Origin: Pseudomonas weihenstephanensis
GTDB lineage: Bacteria; Pseudomonadota; Gammaproteobacteria; Pseudomonadales; Pseudomonadaceae
NCBI RefSeq assembly: GCF_001043055.1
Contig: NZ_JYLF01000001.1
Location: forward strand, 186,001-250,000
Reading direction: 5' to 3'
DNA: 64,000 bases
The notes under the pieces were generated by a model. The model was not told the DNA's origin. It made no database searches and saw only the letters and a list, made by a program, of their open reading frames with translations. This document shows positions 7,983 to 17,914 of this stretch, in pieces. The position numbers were made by a program, and so were the translations under genes. Within the stretch, counting starts at the first letter, position 1, and every line of letters begins with the position of its first letter.

Positions 7983-9815
7983 TCAATGCGGCGGGTTGAC
8001 CTCGGGCACTTTGTCCAGTTTGACCTCAAAGCCATATTCCACCGGTGTCAGGTCGGTGCGGGCATAGCTTTCAAGGTGCGTCGGCTGGCCATAAAAGTAA
8101 TGCACGTCAAAGGTGGGCGGGCCATCCGCCTCGCGACTGTGGCTCACTGCTAGCACTTCTTTCAGATAATTACCGGTCTTGTCCTTGGCGTAAAAGCGCC
8201 AGGCGTCAGACGGGAACAGCGTTTGATCAACGATCAACGCATTGCCCTTAAGCTCCAGACCCTTGGGTAAATGGGCAACGTCCAGGGATTGTTGGTCGAC
8301 GTTGGCGATGTACATCGGGATTGAGCCAATCGCGAAAGCGGGTGTTTCTGGGAACAAATTGAGGTCATAGGTGATGACGCCGGTGTGCGGGTCAACATCG
8401 AAGGCTTCGGCGGGCAATTCCAGGGGTTCACTGCGATTGCCATTATCGTCTTCGGCAAAGAAGGTTACCGGCGCGTCGGACGAGTCAGGCAGCACGCCCA
8501 GCAACTCGTCATTGAAGGTGGCCGGGTGGCTGAACTCCAGGGTCGCGGCGCTGGCGTCGTCAATCGACTGGCTGATGGTGACATTCTTTTTAAACTGCTC
8601 AGGGTCGAGGTTGGCGTTCTTCAGGTACGCAGGTGCCTGGTCGTCATAGACCACCACGGCCAGGGGCAAGGGCTGTATGTCTTTGTTCACCACGTTTTTG
8701 TCGAGCCTGTGTACGGGCAGATCGAGTTCTTTACGCGTGACCGTCGCGGTCGAGAAGTCGAGCACGCTGATGTCGACATGTTCGACCGTGCCGTTGAAGT
8801 AGACCTTGCTGTAGTGATTGGGGTGTTTTTTATCAAAGTCGGCTTGTTCGTTCCTCAACTGTTGCTCAAAGGCCTCGCTCCACGCGGTTTGCTTGAGCAT
8901 TTCGGCCAGTTGCTGTTGATAAAACGCCAGTTGCTCGGCGTTTTCGTTGATCGAGCCTGCGCGTGAGAGAAATTGCCCGGACAGGTCGTGCGCCTGGATG
9001 ATCAGCGGGTTTAGCTCGATGTCGCGCACAGGCTCGGCCAGCGCTGCGCTGTTACGAATATCGACCTCTGCAAAGTTTTTGCCCAGCGCCAACAGGGTCA
9101 CGCTGATGCTGCCCTCGGTGCGGGTCTGGCCAACGTCATTGGCGCTCAGCTTGAAGTTGACCACTTTGCCCGGTGCAATGACTTCGACCTTGCCGTGCAG
9201 CATCAGTGGCTGGGGTTGCTGGATGTTCTCGGTTTCGATCCCGTCGATGTAGGGGTAGGTGACGGTCAGGTCGTCCGGGTTGCTCAGGTTGGCGCTGGAG
9301 GGGCTCAACTGGATGCCGGGGTCGGTCTCGGACCATTCGGCCTGGAAGGGCACCACCTGTTTGTTGCTCAGGGTGACGGACTGCCATTCCAGCACATGCG
9401 GGAACGGGAATTGCGAGGCGCTGTTGAGCGGGAACGGGAACACCGGCTCCAGATCGGTCAGGTAGTCAGAGCTGGCGTGTTTGCGCAGCACAAACAAGCC
9501 ATTGATGTAGGTGTCAGTCAGTGCCTGGGTGGTGGGGTAGTGCTTGAGCAGTGCCAGATCGTCGGTGGTGTATTGGGTTTCAATCGGCTTGTCTTGCAAC
9601 TTGATACGCGCACGTTCAAGCAACAACAAAGAGCCACCGAGGTCGGCAACGGCATCCTTGAGTGGCTGGTCTTTGATGGTGTCCAGGTTCTGTTCGAACT
9701 GCGCGGTCCTTTCTTCCAGGCTGGCGAGCGGGTGTTTCTCATCCGGTGAACAGCCTCCTGTGGCGAGCAGCGCCAATGAGAGTCCGAGACCAGCCAAGGG
9801 GAGTCGCAGATCCAT
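7983..9815 (-). CDS. Large predicted outer-membrane lipoprotein of unknown function
   Basis: A 610-residue protein. The signal peptide ends in a lipobox LATGGC with the lipidated cysteine at residue 22, followed by Ser, which predicts the outer membrane. Residues 30-120 are helical (FEQNLDTIKDQPLKDAVADL). The remainder is rich in predicted beta strands with Ig-like spacing and ends in a Pro/His-rich tail. A helical stretch near residue 290-330 (ENAEQLAFYQQQLAEMLKQ) interrupts the strands. I recognise no catalytic motif and no named family. It is monocistronic: the small hypothetical gene converges on its end, and yqhA is divergent from its start. Confidence 0.75.
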   Translation of the reverse strand: MDLRLPLAGLGLSLALLATGGCSPDEKHPLASLEERTAQFEQNLDTIKDQPLKDAVADLGGSLLLLERARIKLQDKPIETQYTTDDLALLKHYPTTQALTDTYINGLFVLRKHASSDYLTDLEPVFPFPLNSASQFPFPHVLEWQSVTLSNKQVVPFQAEWSETDPGIQLSPSSANLSNPDDLTVTYPYIDGIETENIQQPQPLMLHGKVEVIAPGKVVNFKLSANDVGQTRTEGSISVTLLALGKNFAEVDIRNSAALAEPVRDIELNPLIIQAHDLSGQFLSRAGSINENAEQLAFYQQQLAEMLKQTAWSEAFEQQLRNEQADFDKKHPNHYSKVYFNGTVEHVDISVLDFSTATVTRKELDLPVHRLDKNVVNKDIQPLPLAVVVYDDQAPAYLKNANLDPEQFKKNVTISQSIDDASAATLEFSHPATFNDELLGVLPDSSDAPVTFFAEDDNGNRSEPLELPAEAFDVDPHTGVITYDLNLFPETPAFAIGSIPMYIANVDQQSLDVAHLPKGLELKGNALIVDQTLFPSDAWRFYAKDKTGNYLKEVLAVSHSREADGPPTFDVHYFYGQPTHLESYARTDLTPVEYGFEVKLDKVPEVNPPH

Positions 9816-9917
9816 TCTTCAGTTTTCCTGTCCGTAAACGATGCTGAGTAGGAGGACACTAGCAGAAAAAGTTTTTACAGACTGTGTCTGGGGCTTCATG
9901 CCAGCTGTTTTCTCACT

Positions 9918-9925
9918 GATATACT
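9918..9925 (+). promoter_or_regulatory. Possible extended -10 promoter of yqhA
   Basis: TGATATACT gives an extended -10 (TGN then TATACT at 9920-9925), 32 bases before the yqhA ATG. No good -35 is seen at 16-18 bases. Weak support. Confidence 0.3.
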
Positions 9926-9957
9926 CGCGCCCATTTTTCTACATCCTGTGAGATTCA

Positions 9958-10446
9958 ATGGAACGCTTTATCGAAAATGCAATGTACGCTTCGCGCTGGA
10001 TTCTAGCGCCGATCTATTTTGGTTTGTCCCTGGGGCTGCTGGCGCTGGCCTTGAAATTCTTTCAGGAAGTGTTTCACGTAATCCCTAACGTGTTTGCGCT
10101 ATCTGAGTCGGACTTGATCCTGGTCATTCTGTCGCTGATCGACATGGCGCTGGTCGGCGGCTTGCTGGTGATGGTGATGATCTCGGGCTACGAGAACTTC
10201 GTTTCGCAACTGGATATCGACGAGCACAAAGAGAAGCTCAGCTGGCTGGGTACGATGGACTCCACGTCGCTGAAAATGAAAGTGGCCGCCTCGATTGTTG
10301 CGATCTCTTCGATCCACCTGCTGCGGGTGTTTATGGATGCGCGCAACATCGAGCCTCAGTACCTGATGTGGTACGTGATCATTCATATGACGTTCGTGAT
10401 CTCGGCGTTTGCGATGGGTTATCTGGACAAACTCACCAAGCATTGA
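9958..10446 (+). CDS. YqhA/UPF0114 family inner-membrane protein
   Basis: A 162-residue integral membrane protein (TIGR00645/UPF0114). Hydrophobic segments lie near residues 14-34 ([18 protein letters not shown]), 52-77 ([20 protein letters not shown]), 108-125 and 135-156. The conserved ISGYENF and [14 protein letters not shown] follow the second segment. The family's function is unknown. The gene stands between the lipoprotein, which is divergent, and fklB, downstream on the same strand with a 144-base gap, so it is probably transcribed by itself. Confidence 0.9.
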   Translation: MERFIENAMYASRWILAPIYFGLSLGLLALALKFFQEVFHVIPNVFALSESDLILVILSLIDMALVGGLLVMVMISGYENFVSQLDIDEHKEKLSWLGTMDSTSLKMKVAASIVAISSIHLLRVFMDARNIEPQYLMWYVIIHMTFVISAFAMGYLDKLTKH

Positions 10447-10590
10447 TGCCCCCTGCAGCTCGCGGCGCATAACCCGGGCTGCGAAGGCTTTGGGGGCTGT
10501 GGTAGTCTGCTCGCCCTTTTTTGGTTCAGGGCGTTTGGGGTCAGCGGTTACGACTGGCTGGCCAGGAACGTCCCACAGCGGAGCAGTGTT

Positions 10591-11208
10591 ATGTCCGAAG
10601 TAAATCTGTCGACCGACGAAACCCGCGTTAGCTATGGCATTGGCCGTCAGTTGGGCGACCAACTGCGTGACAACCCACCACCGGGCGTGAGCCTGGATGC
10701 AATCCTGGCGGGCCTGACTGATGCGTTCGCCGGTAAAGAAAGCCGCGTAGGTCAGGAAGAAATGTCGGCCAGCTTTAAAGTGATCCGCGAGATCATGCAA
10801 GCTGAAGCGGCTGCCAAGGCAGAAGCGGCTGCTGGCGAAGGCAAGGCTTTCCTGGCTGAAAACGCCCAGAAAGACGGCATCACCACCCTGGCATCGGGTC
10901 TGCAATTTGAAGTAGTGACGGCAGGTGAAGGCGCTAAGCCATCGCGCGAAGACACTGTTCGCGTTCACTATCACGGCACCCTGATCGACGGCACTGTGTT
11001 CGACAGTTCCTACGAGCGCGGTGAACCCGCTGAGTTTCCAGTGGGCGGTGTGATTGCCGGCTGGACTGAGGCACTGCAATTGATGAATGCCGGTAGCAAA
11101 TGGCGCATCTACGTGCCGAGCGAATTGGCTTACGGCGCACAAGGCGTTGGCAGCATCGCTCCACACAGCGTGTTGGTATTCGACGTTGAGCTGCTGGACG
11201 TTCTGTAA
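10591..11208 (+). CDS. fklB: FKBP-type peptidyl-prolyl cis-trans isomerase (FKBP22-like)
   Basis: A 205-residue protein without a signal peptide, so cytoplasmic like FklB rather than periplasmic FkpA. The N-terminal dimerisation helices (residues 8-85) are Ala/Glu-rich. The FKBP domain (about 95-205) shows VRVHYHGTLIDGTVFDSSY, GVIAGWTEALQLM and IYVPSELAYG. It speeds proline isomerisation and acts as a folding chaperone. ATG with GGAG 9 bases upstream. A strong hairpin follows the stop. Confidence 0.92.
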   Translation: MSEVNLSTDETRVSYGIGRQLGDQLRDNPPPGVSLDAILAGLTDAFAGKESRVGQEEMSASFKVIREIMQAEAAAKAEAAAGEGKAFLAENAQKDGITTLASGLQFEVVTAGEGAKPSREDTVRVHYHGTLIDGTVFDSSYERGEPAEFPVGGVIAGWTEALQLMNAGSKWRIYVPSELAYGAQGVGSIAPHSVLVFDVELLDVL

Positions 11209-11226
11209 GACCCCAGTGTTTTAACG

Positions 11227-11260
11227 GCAGTGGCGGGTTTGCGGGTAAGCCCGCCACTGC
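11227..11260. terminator. Hairpin between convergent fklB and small iron-regulated-type gene
   Basis: Perfect 11-bp arms gcagtggcggg (11227-11237) and cccgccactgc (11250-11260). It sits between two convergent genes and could serve both, but neither side has a long T run. Confidence 0.55.
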
Positions 11261-11270
11261 GCAAGACGCA

Positions 11271-11543
11271 TCATATTTCTATTTTGGCGTGATGCTCATG
11301 GGTGTCAGTCGAGCCGACAGGGCGCAATGCCCGGGCGTAGCAAAATAGAAACAGATTGCGCACTAACTCCTTGAGCACCACCGGCTCGCTGGAGTTAAGC
11401 CCCGAGAAATCCAGATCTCCCTGATCGTGCAGTTCGTTCAGCGCTTCTTCTTCCAGTACCGCACAGACTTCCCCGGTTTCCCGATGCAGGATTCGCAGAT
11501 AGGGGTGCGGACGGTCCAGCCAGGCATCGATTAAATAAGTCAT
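11271..11543 (-). CDS. Small conserved Pseudomonas protein behind a Fur box
   Basis: A 90-residue protein. The start is ATG at 11543 (MTYLIDAWLDRPHPYLRILH) with GGAG 6 bases upstream; an earlier in-frame Met lacks a ribosome site and would overlap the Fur box. There is no signal peptide. The first 40 residues look like a small alpha/beta unit (HRETGEVCAVLEEEALNELHDQ), and a helix follows with LKELVRNLFLFCYARAL. Gene order makes it the counterpart of PAO1 PA4570. The function is not known to me. The Fur site immediately upstream points to induction when iron is scarce. Confidence 0.75.
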   Translation of the reverse strand: MTYLIDAWLDRPHPYLRILHRETGEVCAVLEEEALNELHDQGDLDFSGLNSSEPVVLKELVRNLFLFCYARALRPVGSTDTHEHHAKIEI

Positions 11544-11565
11544 GGGCGTCTCCTTGATGAATATC

Positions 11566-11584
11566 AATGAGAATAATTCTTATT
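11566..11584 (-). promoter_or_regulatory. Fur box upstream of the 90-residue protein
   Basis: The 19-mer aatgagaataattcttatt matches the classical Fur consensus at 12 of 19 positions and is close to a palindrome (agaat/attct core). It lies 22 bases upstream of the ATG at 11543 and so overlaps the likely promoter, as in iron-repressed Pseudomonas genes. Confidence 0.7.
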
Positions 11585-11710
11585 CAATTAATAGCAAGTG
11601 CCTATTGCCGCAATTGTGTTTTTTTTGCGCAGAAATTGCTGTCGGTCAAAGTGACTGGCTTTTTGATATTGCGCATCAGTAGCGGCGGGATTGGAGCGGG
11701 GAGGGCGACA

Positions 11711-11735
11711 CCTTCCTGCGCAGGGCGCAGGAAGG
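11711..11735 (-). terminator. Hairpin after yjdM
   Basis: Perfect 11-bp arms ccttcctgcgc/gcgcaggaagg with a 3-base loop, 12 bases after the yjdM stop on the minus strand. No strong T run. Confidence 0.55.
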
Positions 11736-11747
11736 AATGCAGCAGAA

Positions 11748-12089
11748 TCAGACTTTACGCACGAACTCGGACTTGAGCTTCATGGGGCCGATGCCGTCGA
11801 TTTTGCAGTCGATATCGTGGTCGCCGTCGCACAGGCGGATGTTTTTGACCTTGGTGCCAACTTTGACCACCAGCGAGGTGCCTTTGATTTTCAGGTCTTT
11901 GATAACGGTGATTGTGTCGCCGTCGGTCAGCACGGTGCCCGACGCATCTTTGTAGACTTTTACATCGCTGGTGTCTTCAGCCTCGCCATTGGCGGACCAC
12001 TCATGGGCGCATTCCGGGCAGATCAGCTGTGCGCCGTCTTCGTAGGTGTATTCGGAATTGCATTTTGGGCAGGGTGGCAAAGTGCTCAC
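11748..12089 (-). CDS. yjdM: Zinc-ribbon protein YjdM (PhnA family)
   Basis: A 113-residue protein. Four cysteines form an N-terminal zinc ribbon (CPKC near residue 7, then CPEC near 24). The PhnA-type C-terminal domain carries [21 protein letters not shown]. Despite the old name PhnA, the family is not a phosphonoacetate hydrolase, and its role is unclear. The start is GTG at 12089, supported by AAGGAG 6 bases upstream. It is a single gene with a hairpin after the stop. Confidence 0.9.
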   Translation of the reverse strand: MSTLPPCPKCNSEYTYEDGAQLICPECAHEWSANGEAEDTSDVKVYKDASGTVLTDGDTITVIKDLKIKGTSLVVKVGTKVKNIRLCDGDHDIDCKIDGIGPMKLKSEFVRKV

Positions 12090-12215
12090 TTGCGCTCCTT
12101 AAAAGTCAGGATGGCTAAAAGGCACGCATTGTATAGGGTTTTGTTGGCGGGCGGGGAAGTGCGGGTTGGTGCGCTTATAGCTTGTGCCGAAGGTTGCGAG
12201 CAGAGCTTTGGTAGA

Positions 12216-12236
12216 ACGGGGGGATATGCCCCCCGT
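12216..12236 (-). terminator. Terminator hairpin of ispB
   Basis: Perfect 8-bp arms acgggggg (12216-12223) and ccccccgt (12229-12236), 35 bases after the ispB stop. The stem is strong; the T run is short. Confidence 0.6.
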
Positions 12237-12271
12237 TTGCAGCCTGCTACGGCGATTACCAGGTGTGAGGT

Positions 12272-13240
12272 TCAGTGCGTACGTGCGACCGCAAATTCGC
12301 TCAACTCCACCAGCGCGTCGCGGTATTCGCTCGGCGGCAGGGCTTCAAGGCAAACAATGGCCTTGGCCACATAGTCGCGTGCCAGTTGGGCGGTGTATTC
12401 CAGCGAGCCGGAAGCCTCGACAGCCGCGCGGATGCTTTCCAGGTCTTCAATGCCACCTTTCTGGATCGCCTGGCGAACCAGGGCAGCTTGCTCCGGCGTG
12501 CCTTCGCGCATGGTGTAGATCAGCGGCAGGGTCGGCTTGCCTTCGGCCAGGTCGTCACCCACGTTTTTACCCAGGGTCTCGGCATCGCCACGGTAGTCGA
12601 GCAAGTCGTCCACCAGTTGGAACGCCACGCCCAAGTGATCGCCAAACGTGCGCAGGGCTTCGCTTTGCTCGGGCGTTGCCCCGGCCAGCGCCGCAGCACT
12701 GTGGGTCGAGGCCTCAAAGAGCATGGCGGTTTTGCCACGGATGACTTCCATGTAGGTTTCTTCGGTGGTGCTGGCGTCGCGCACTTTGGACAGTTGCAGC
12801 ACTTCGCCTTCAGCAATGATGCGCGTGGCTTGCGACAGGATTTTCATCACTGGCATCGAGCCCAGCTCCACCATCATTTCGAAGGAGCGCGAGTACAGGA
12901 AGTCGCCCACCAATACGCTCGGCGCGTTGCCCCATGTGGCATTGGCGGTCTTGCGGCCGCGGCGCATGCCGGACATGTCGACTACGTCGTCGTGCAACAG
13001 GGTGGCGGTGTGCAGGAACTCAATGGTGGCGGCCAGCAGGCGCAAGTCGTCGCCTTCACGGCCCAGAGCCTTGCCACACAGCAACACTAATAAAGGACGA
13101 AGGCGTTTGCCGCCGGCCGACGTAATGTAGTCGCCGATTTTTGAGACCAGCGGTACGCGTGAGGTCAGCTGCTTCTTGATGATGCCGTCGACGGCGCTAA
13201 AATCGTCCGCAACCGTGCGGTAGAAAGCTTGGGGTTGCAT
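12272..13240 (-). CDS. ispB: Octaprenyl diphosphate synthase
   Basis: A 322-residue trans-prenyltransferase that builds the long isoprenoid side chain of ubiquinone from FPP and IPP. The two aspartate-rich motifs are clear: DDVVD at residues 84-88, followed by GMRRG, and DDLLD at 211-215. KRLRP near residue 45 is also in place. The protein is soluble. The gene is divergent from rplU across a 241-base promoter region, the usual arrangement in gamma-proteobacteria. Confidence 0.95.
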   Translation of the reverse strand: MQPQAFYRTVADDFSAVDGIIKKQLTSRVPLVSKIGDYITSAGGKRLRPLLVLLCGKALGREGDDLRLLAATIEFLHTATLLHDDVVDMSGMRRGRKTANATWGNAPSVLVGDFLYSRSFEMMVELGSMPVMKILSQATRIIAEGEVLQLSKVRDASTTEETYMEVIRGKTAMLFEASTHSAAALAGATPEQSEALRTFGDHLGVAFQLVDDLLDYRGDAETLGKNVGDDLAEGKPTLPLIYTMREGTPEQAALVRQAIQKGGIEDLESIRAAVEASGSLEYTAQLARDYVAKAIVCLEALPPSEYRDALVELSEFAVARTH

Positions 13241-13319
13241 CAGCGACAGGTGCTCCAGAAGGGTTGCGCGGCATGCTAGGTCGGGGGGGATGGCCTGTCA
13301 AGGCGCGATGGGCGGCCTC

Positions 13320-13348
13320 TTGCAACGTGCTGTTGCCTTGCGTACAAT
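13320..13348 (+). promoter_or_regulatory. Sigma-70 promoter of rplU-rpmA
   Basis: TTGCAA (13320-13325) and TACAAT (13343-13348) are separated by exactly 17 bases. The predicted start is near 13355, giving a leader of about 125 bases before rplU, long enough for post-transcriptional control. Confidence 0.65.
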
Positions 13349-13481
13349 CGCGCACCCTGAACTTCCTGGGCAGCACCTGCCTTACGCAATTGCACTTGGG
13401 CCGTTCCAGCCCCATGCAGCCATGCCAGCCAATACCTTTACTTATAAAGCGCTGGGTGAGCAGGATTATCGGAGAAATACC

Positions 13482-13796
13482 ATGTCGTACGCAGTAATCG
13501 TTACTGGTGGCAAGCAGTACAAAGTAGCTCCAGGTGAATACCTGAAGATCGAAAAACTGGAAATCGCTACCGGCGAATCCGTAACTTTTGATCGCGTTCT
13601 GTTGGTTGCCAATGGCGACGACGTGAACATCGGCGCTCCAGTTGTTCCTGGCGCCACTGTTGTTGCTGAAGTGATCTCCCAAGGTCGTCACGATAAAATC
13701 CGCATCATCAAGTTCCGTCGTCGTAAGCACCACATGAAGCGTATGGGCCACCGCCAGTGGTACACCGAGATCAAAATCACCGGTATTCAGGCTTAA
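13482..13796 (+). CDS. rplU: 50S ribosomal protein L21
   Basis: A 104-residue protein. The start is ATG at 13482 ([15 protein letters not shown]) with GGAG 8 bases upstream; the longer open frame to 13290 is untranslated leader. The L21 signature is present: [21 protein letters not shown]. It binds 23S rRNA domain VI in the large subunit. rpmA follows after 34 bases in the same operon. Confidence 0.97.
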   Translation: MSYAVIVTGGKQYKVAPGEYLKIEKLEIATGESVTFDRVLLVANGDDVNIGAPVVPGATVVAEVISQGRHDKIRIIKFRRRKHHMKRMGHRQWYTEIKITGIQA

Positions 13797-13830
13797 TTTC
13801 AGCCTAATTCCTCACTAGGAGAATTGACTC

Positions 13831-14106
13831 ATGGCACACAAAAAAGCTGGTGGTAGTACCCGTAACGGTCGCGACTCAGAAGCCAAACGCCTTGGCGTGA
13901 AGATGTATGGCGGCCAGGCTATCATTCCGGGCAACATCATCGTGCGTCAGCGCGGCACCCAATTCCACGCTGGCTACGGCGTTGGTATGGGCAAAGATCA
14001 CACCCTGTTCGCGAAAGTGGAAGGCGTGATCAAGTTCCAAGTTAAAGGCGCCTTCGGTCGTCGCTATGTAAGCATCGTTCCGAAGACTGCAGTCGTCGCG
14101 GCGTAA
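13831..14106 (+). CDS. rpmA: 50S ribosomal protein L27
   Basis: A 91-residue protein starting [16 protein letters not shown], the flexible N-terminus that reaches the peptidyl transferase centre. [15 protein letters not shown] is the family signature. AGGAGA lies 8 bases before the ATG. A rho-independent terminator follows, so the promoter in front of rplU drives a two-gene unit. Confidence 0.97.
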   Translation: MAHKKAGGSTRNGRDSEAKRLGVKMYGGQAIIPGNIIVRQRGTQFHAGYGVGMGKDHTLFAKVEGVIKFQVKGAFGRRYVSIVPKTAVVAA

Positions 14107-14124
14107 TAGCTTGGTAGCTGGAAG

Positions 14125-14150
14125 AGCCCTGTCTTGCGACGGGGCTTTTT
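14125..14150 (+). terminator. Terminator of rplU-rpmA
   Basis: A 9-bp stem (agccctgtc/gacggggct, one G-T pair) with loop TTGC, followed by a T run, 18 bases after the rpmA stop. Confidence 0.85.
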
Positions 14151-14166
14151 CGTTTGTGGGATGAGT

Positions 14167-15527
<1,361 letters not shown>

Positions 15528-15547
15528 TTTGTTGCAGTAAACTACAG

Positions 15548-15571
15548 CGCCGCTCAATTGAGCGGCGTTTT
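15548..15571 (+). terminator. Terminator of obgE
   Basis: A perfect 8-bp stem (cgccgctc/gagcggcg), loop AATT, then TTTT, 20 bases after the stop. Confidence 0.85.
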
Positions 15572-15650
15572 AGCATCTACGAAACGGTAATCAAAAAATT
15601 TCCATGGGTGGCGCTCGGTCGCGCTGCTCTCAGGCATAGGTTGGATGATG

Positions 15651-16769
15651 ATGCGGAGTAAGGTGACGGGTGCCCAGCGTTGGGTTGTGAAGATCGGCAG
15701 CGCATTGCTGACAGCTGATGGCAAAGGCCTGGATCGTGCGGCAATGGGTGTTTGGGTTGAGCAAATGGTCGCCCTGCACGAAGCGGGTGTTGAGTTGGTG
15801 CTGGTGTCTTCAGGCGCGGTTGCGGCTGGCATGAGTCGTCTGGGCTGGACCGTGCGCCCAAGTGCCATGCACGAGCTGCAGGCCGCTGCAGCGATCGGGC
15901 AAATGGGTTTGGTGCAGGCGTGGGAGTCGAGCTTTGCGGAACATTCCCGTCACACAGCGCAAATTCTGCTGACGCATGACGATTTGTCTGACCGAAAGCG
16001 CTATCTAAATGCCCGTAGCACTTTGCGTGCGTTAGTTGAGCTGGGTGTTATCCCGGTCATCAATGAAAACGACACCGTGGTGACCGATGAGATCCGCTTT
16101 GGTGATAACGACACCTTGGCGGCGCTGGTGGCCAACCTCGTCGAAGCTGATCTGCTGGTGATTCTGACGGACCGCGACGGCATGTTTGACGCCGATCCGC
16201 GAAACAACCCTGATGCCAAAATGATTTACGAAGCCCGTGCTGATGATCCTGCGCTGGATGCGGTAGCAGGGGGCACGGGTGGAGCGCTGGGGCGCGGTGG
16301 CATGCAAACCAAGTTGCGTGCTGCGCGACTGGCTGCGCGCTCCGGGGCGCATACGATTATCGTGGGTGGGCGTCTGGAGCGCGTGTTGGACCGTTTGAAG
16401 GCGGGTGAGCGCCTGGGCACATTGCTGTCACCTGAGCGCGGACTGCTCGCAGCGCGTAAGCAGTGGCTGGCGGGGCATCTCCAGACGCGCGGCACGCTAG
16501 TGCTGGATGAGGGTGCGGTTGCGGCCTTGTCGCAGGGTCATAAAAGTCTGCTGCCTGTGGGCGTGAAAGCAGTGCAAGGCGGTTTTCGCCGCGGTGAAAT
16601 GGTGGTGTGCGTGGCGCCGGACGGGCGAGAAATTGCGCGCGGGCTCGCTAACTACAGTGCGGCGGAAGCGCAAAAAATTATCGGGCAGTCGTCAGATGCG
16701 ATTGTCAGCGTGTTGGGTTATATGGCGGAGCCAGAGCTGGTTCATCGCGATAATCTGATTTTGGTCTGA
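15651..16769 (+). CDS. proB: Glutamate 5-kinase
   Basis: A 372-residue cytoplasmic enzyme that phosphorylates glutamate in the first step of proline synthesis. The amino-acid kinase domain covers residues 1-260 ([42 protein letters not shown]). A C-terminal PUA domain spans about 275-370 ([15 protein letters not shown]). Three consecutive ATGs (15645, 15648, 15651) make the exact start uncertain. The third gives [14 protein letters not shown], the usual Pseudomonas N-terminus, and leaves AGG 10 bases upstream. creA follows after 13 bases. Confidence 0.95.
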   Translation: MRSKVTGAQRWVVKIGSALLTADGKGLDRAAMGVWVEQMVALHEAGVELVLVSSGAVAAGMSRLGWTVRPSAMHELQAAAAIGQMGLVQAWESSFAEHSRHTAQILLTHDDLSDRKRYLNARSTLRALVELGVIPVINENDTVVTDEIRFGDNDTLAALVANLVEADLLVILTDRDGMFDADPRNNPDAKMIYEARADDPALDAVAGGTGGALGRGGMQTKLRAARLAARSGAHTIIVGGRLERVLDRLKAGERLGTLLSPERGLLAARKQWLAGHLQTRGTLVLDEGAVAALSQGHKSLLPVGVKAVQGGFRRGEMVVCVAPDGREIARGLANYSAAEAQKIIGQSSDAIVSVLGYMAEPELVHRDNLILV

Positions 16770-16782
16770 ATGTGGGGTGTGT

Positions 16783-17244
16783 ATGCGTTTGATCAAGGGG
16801 TTGTTGGGGGTGATGCTAGCAATGCCGTTGCTGGCATCGGCGGAGGAGATTGGCACGGTGTCGACCGTATTCAAGCTGGTGGGTCCAAATGATCGCATCG
16901 TGGTCGAAGCGTTCGATGATCCTAAGGTTGAAGGCGTTACCTGCTACTTGTCTCGCGCTAAAACGGGCGGTATGAAAGGGGGTTTGGGTTTGGCGGAAGA
17001 TCGCGCAGAGGCGTCGATTGCATGCCGTCAGACCGGTCCGATCAGCTTTAAGGGTGAGTTGAAAGACGGCGATGAAGTGTTCAAGGAGCGCACCTCGTTG
17101 GTATTCAAGACCATGCAGGTGGTGCGTTTCCTCGATAAAAAGCGCAATACGCTGGTGTACCTGGTGTACAGCGATCGTCTGATCGAAGGCAGTCCGCAGA
17201 ACGCGGTCACAGCAATCCCGATCCTGCCGTGGCCTCACGGCTAG
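16783..17244 (+). CDS. creA: CreA family periplasmic protein
   Basis: A 153-residue protein starting at ATG 16783, with a signal peptide ending at LLASA. CreA-type motifs are present: ISTV-like [29 protein letters not shown] and a C-terminal [21 protein letters not shown]. Two cysteines probably form a disulfide. The family's function is not established. It is probably co-transcribed with proB (13-base gap) and ends at a strong terminator. Confidence 0.88.
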   Translation: MRLIKGLLGVMLAMPLLASAEEIGTVSTVFKLVGPNDRIVVEAFDDPKVEGVTCYLSRAKTGGMKGGLGLAEDRAEASIACRQTGPISFKGELKDGDEVFKERTSLVFKTMQVVRFLDKKRNTLVYLVYSDRLIEGSPQNAVTAIPILPWPHG

Positions 17245-17255
17245 CGGCGGTTAGT

Positions 17256-17296
17256 AAAAAAGCTGCGACAGGGGGCGCTCTGATCGCAGCTTTTTT
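17256..17296. terminator. Terminator of proB-creA
   Basis: A 13-bp perfect stem, aaaaaagctgcga (17256-17268) with tcgcagctttttt (17284-17296). The A and T tracts make it able to work on both strands. Confidence 0.85.
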
Positions 17297-17342
17297 ATGC
17301 CTGTCGATAATGTGAATCAGCGCCTGCTTTTTTACGGGCAAT

Positions 17343-17370
17343 AAAAAACCGACCCTGAGGTCGGTTTTTT
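17343..17370. terminator. Terminator of rpsT (bidirectional)
   Basis: A perfect 12-bp stem aaaaaaccgacc/ggtcggtttttt with loop CTGA, 14 bases after the rpsT stop on the minus strand. The sequence is symmetric, so it could also stop read-through from creA. Confidence 0.9.
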
Positions 17371-17384
17371 AAAAAGCTTATCGC

Positions 17385-17663
17385 TTAAGCGGCAGTCGCA
17401 AGGTTCAACGCCTTGACGTGGCCATTCAGGCGGCTCTTATGGCGAGCAGCTTTGTTCTTGTGGATGATGCCTTTATCGGCCATACGGTCGATAACAGGAA
17501 CAGCCAGAACATAAGCAGCTTGCGCTTTAGCGGCGTCTTTTGCGTCGATGGCTTTAACTACATTCTTGATGTAGGTACGAACCATGGAACGCAGGCTGGC
17601 GTTGTGGCTGCGACGCTTCTCAGCCTGTTTTGCACGTTTTTTGGCGGAAGGTGTGTTGGCCAC
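17385..17663 (-). CDS. rpsT: 30S ribosomal protein S20, GTG start
   Basis: A 92-residue basic helical protein ([20 protein letters not shown] at the N-terminus) that binds 16S rRNA. The mature N-terminus follows a GTG codon at 17663, with GAGGAG 7 bases before it and no nearby ATG in frame. A weak start codon is a known feature of S20 genes (E. coli uses TTG), where S20 represses its own translation. It is monocistronic and divergent from murJ. Confidence 0.96.
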   Translation of the reverse strand: MANTPSAKKRAKQAEKRRSHNASLRSMVRTYIKNVVKAIDAKDAAKAQAAYVLAVPVIDRMADKGIIHKNKAARHKSRLNGHVKALNLATAA

Positions 17664-17715
17664 CGTCGAGCTCCTCGAAAGACTTTTAGGAAATAACAAA
17701 CAAAATAGGCCGCGA

Positions 17716-17744
17716 ATCATGCCGATGACGTGAAGGCTTGTCAA
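17716..17744 (-). promoter_or_regulatory. Sigma-70 promoter of rpsT
   Basis: On the minus strand TTGACA (17739-17744) and CATGAT (17716-17721) are 17 bases apart. The start is predicted near 17708, about 45 bases upstream of the GTG. Confidence 0.55.
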
Positions 17745-17914
17745 GGGCGATTGATACGATCCGCTGAGTGGTGGATCGAGGGAGACGGGAGATTTATTTC
17801 CGGCGCTTGACCTGTAAACTCGCGAGCTTGGCTCTGTGCTGTTGCGGCGCGCAGTATCGCATAAGTGGACGCTTTGTTCGCCTGCTCTTTCTTTAATAGG
17901 CAAAAACTCTTTCA

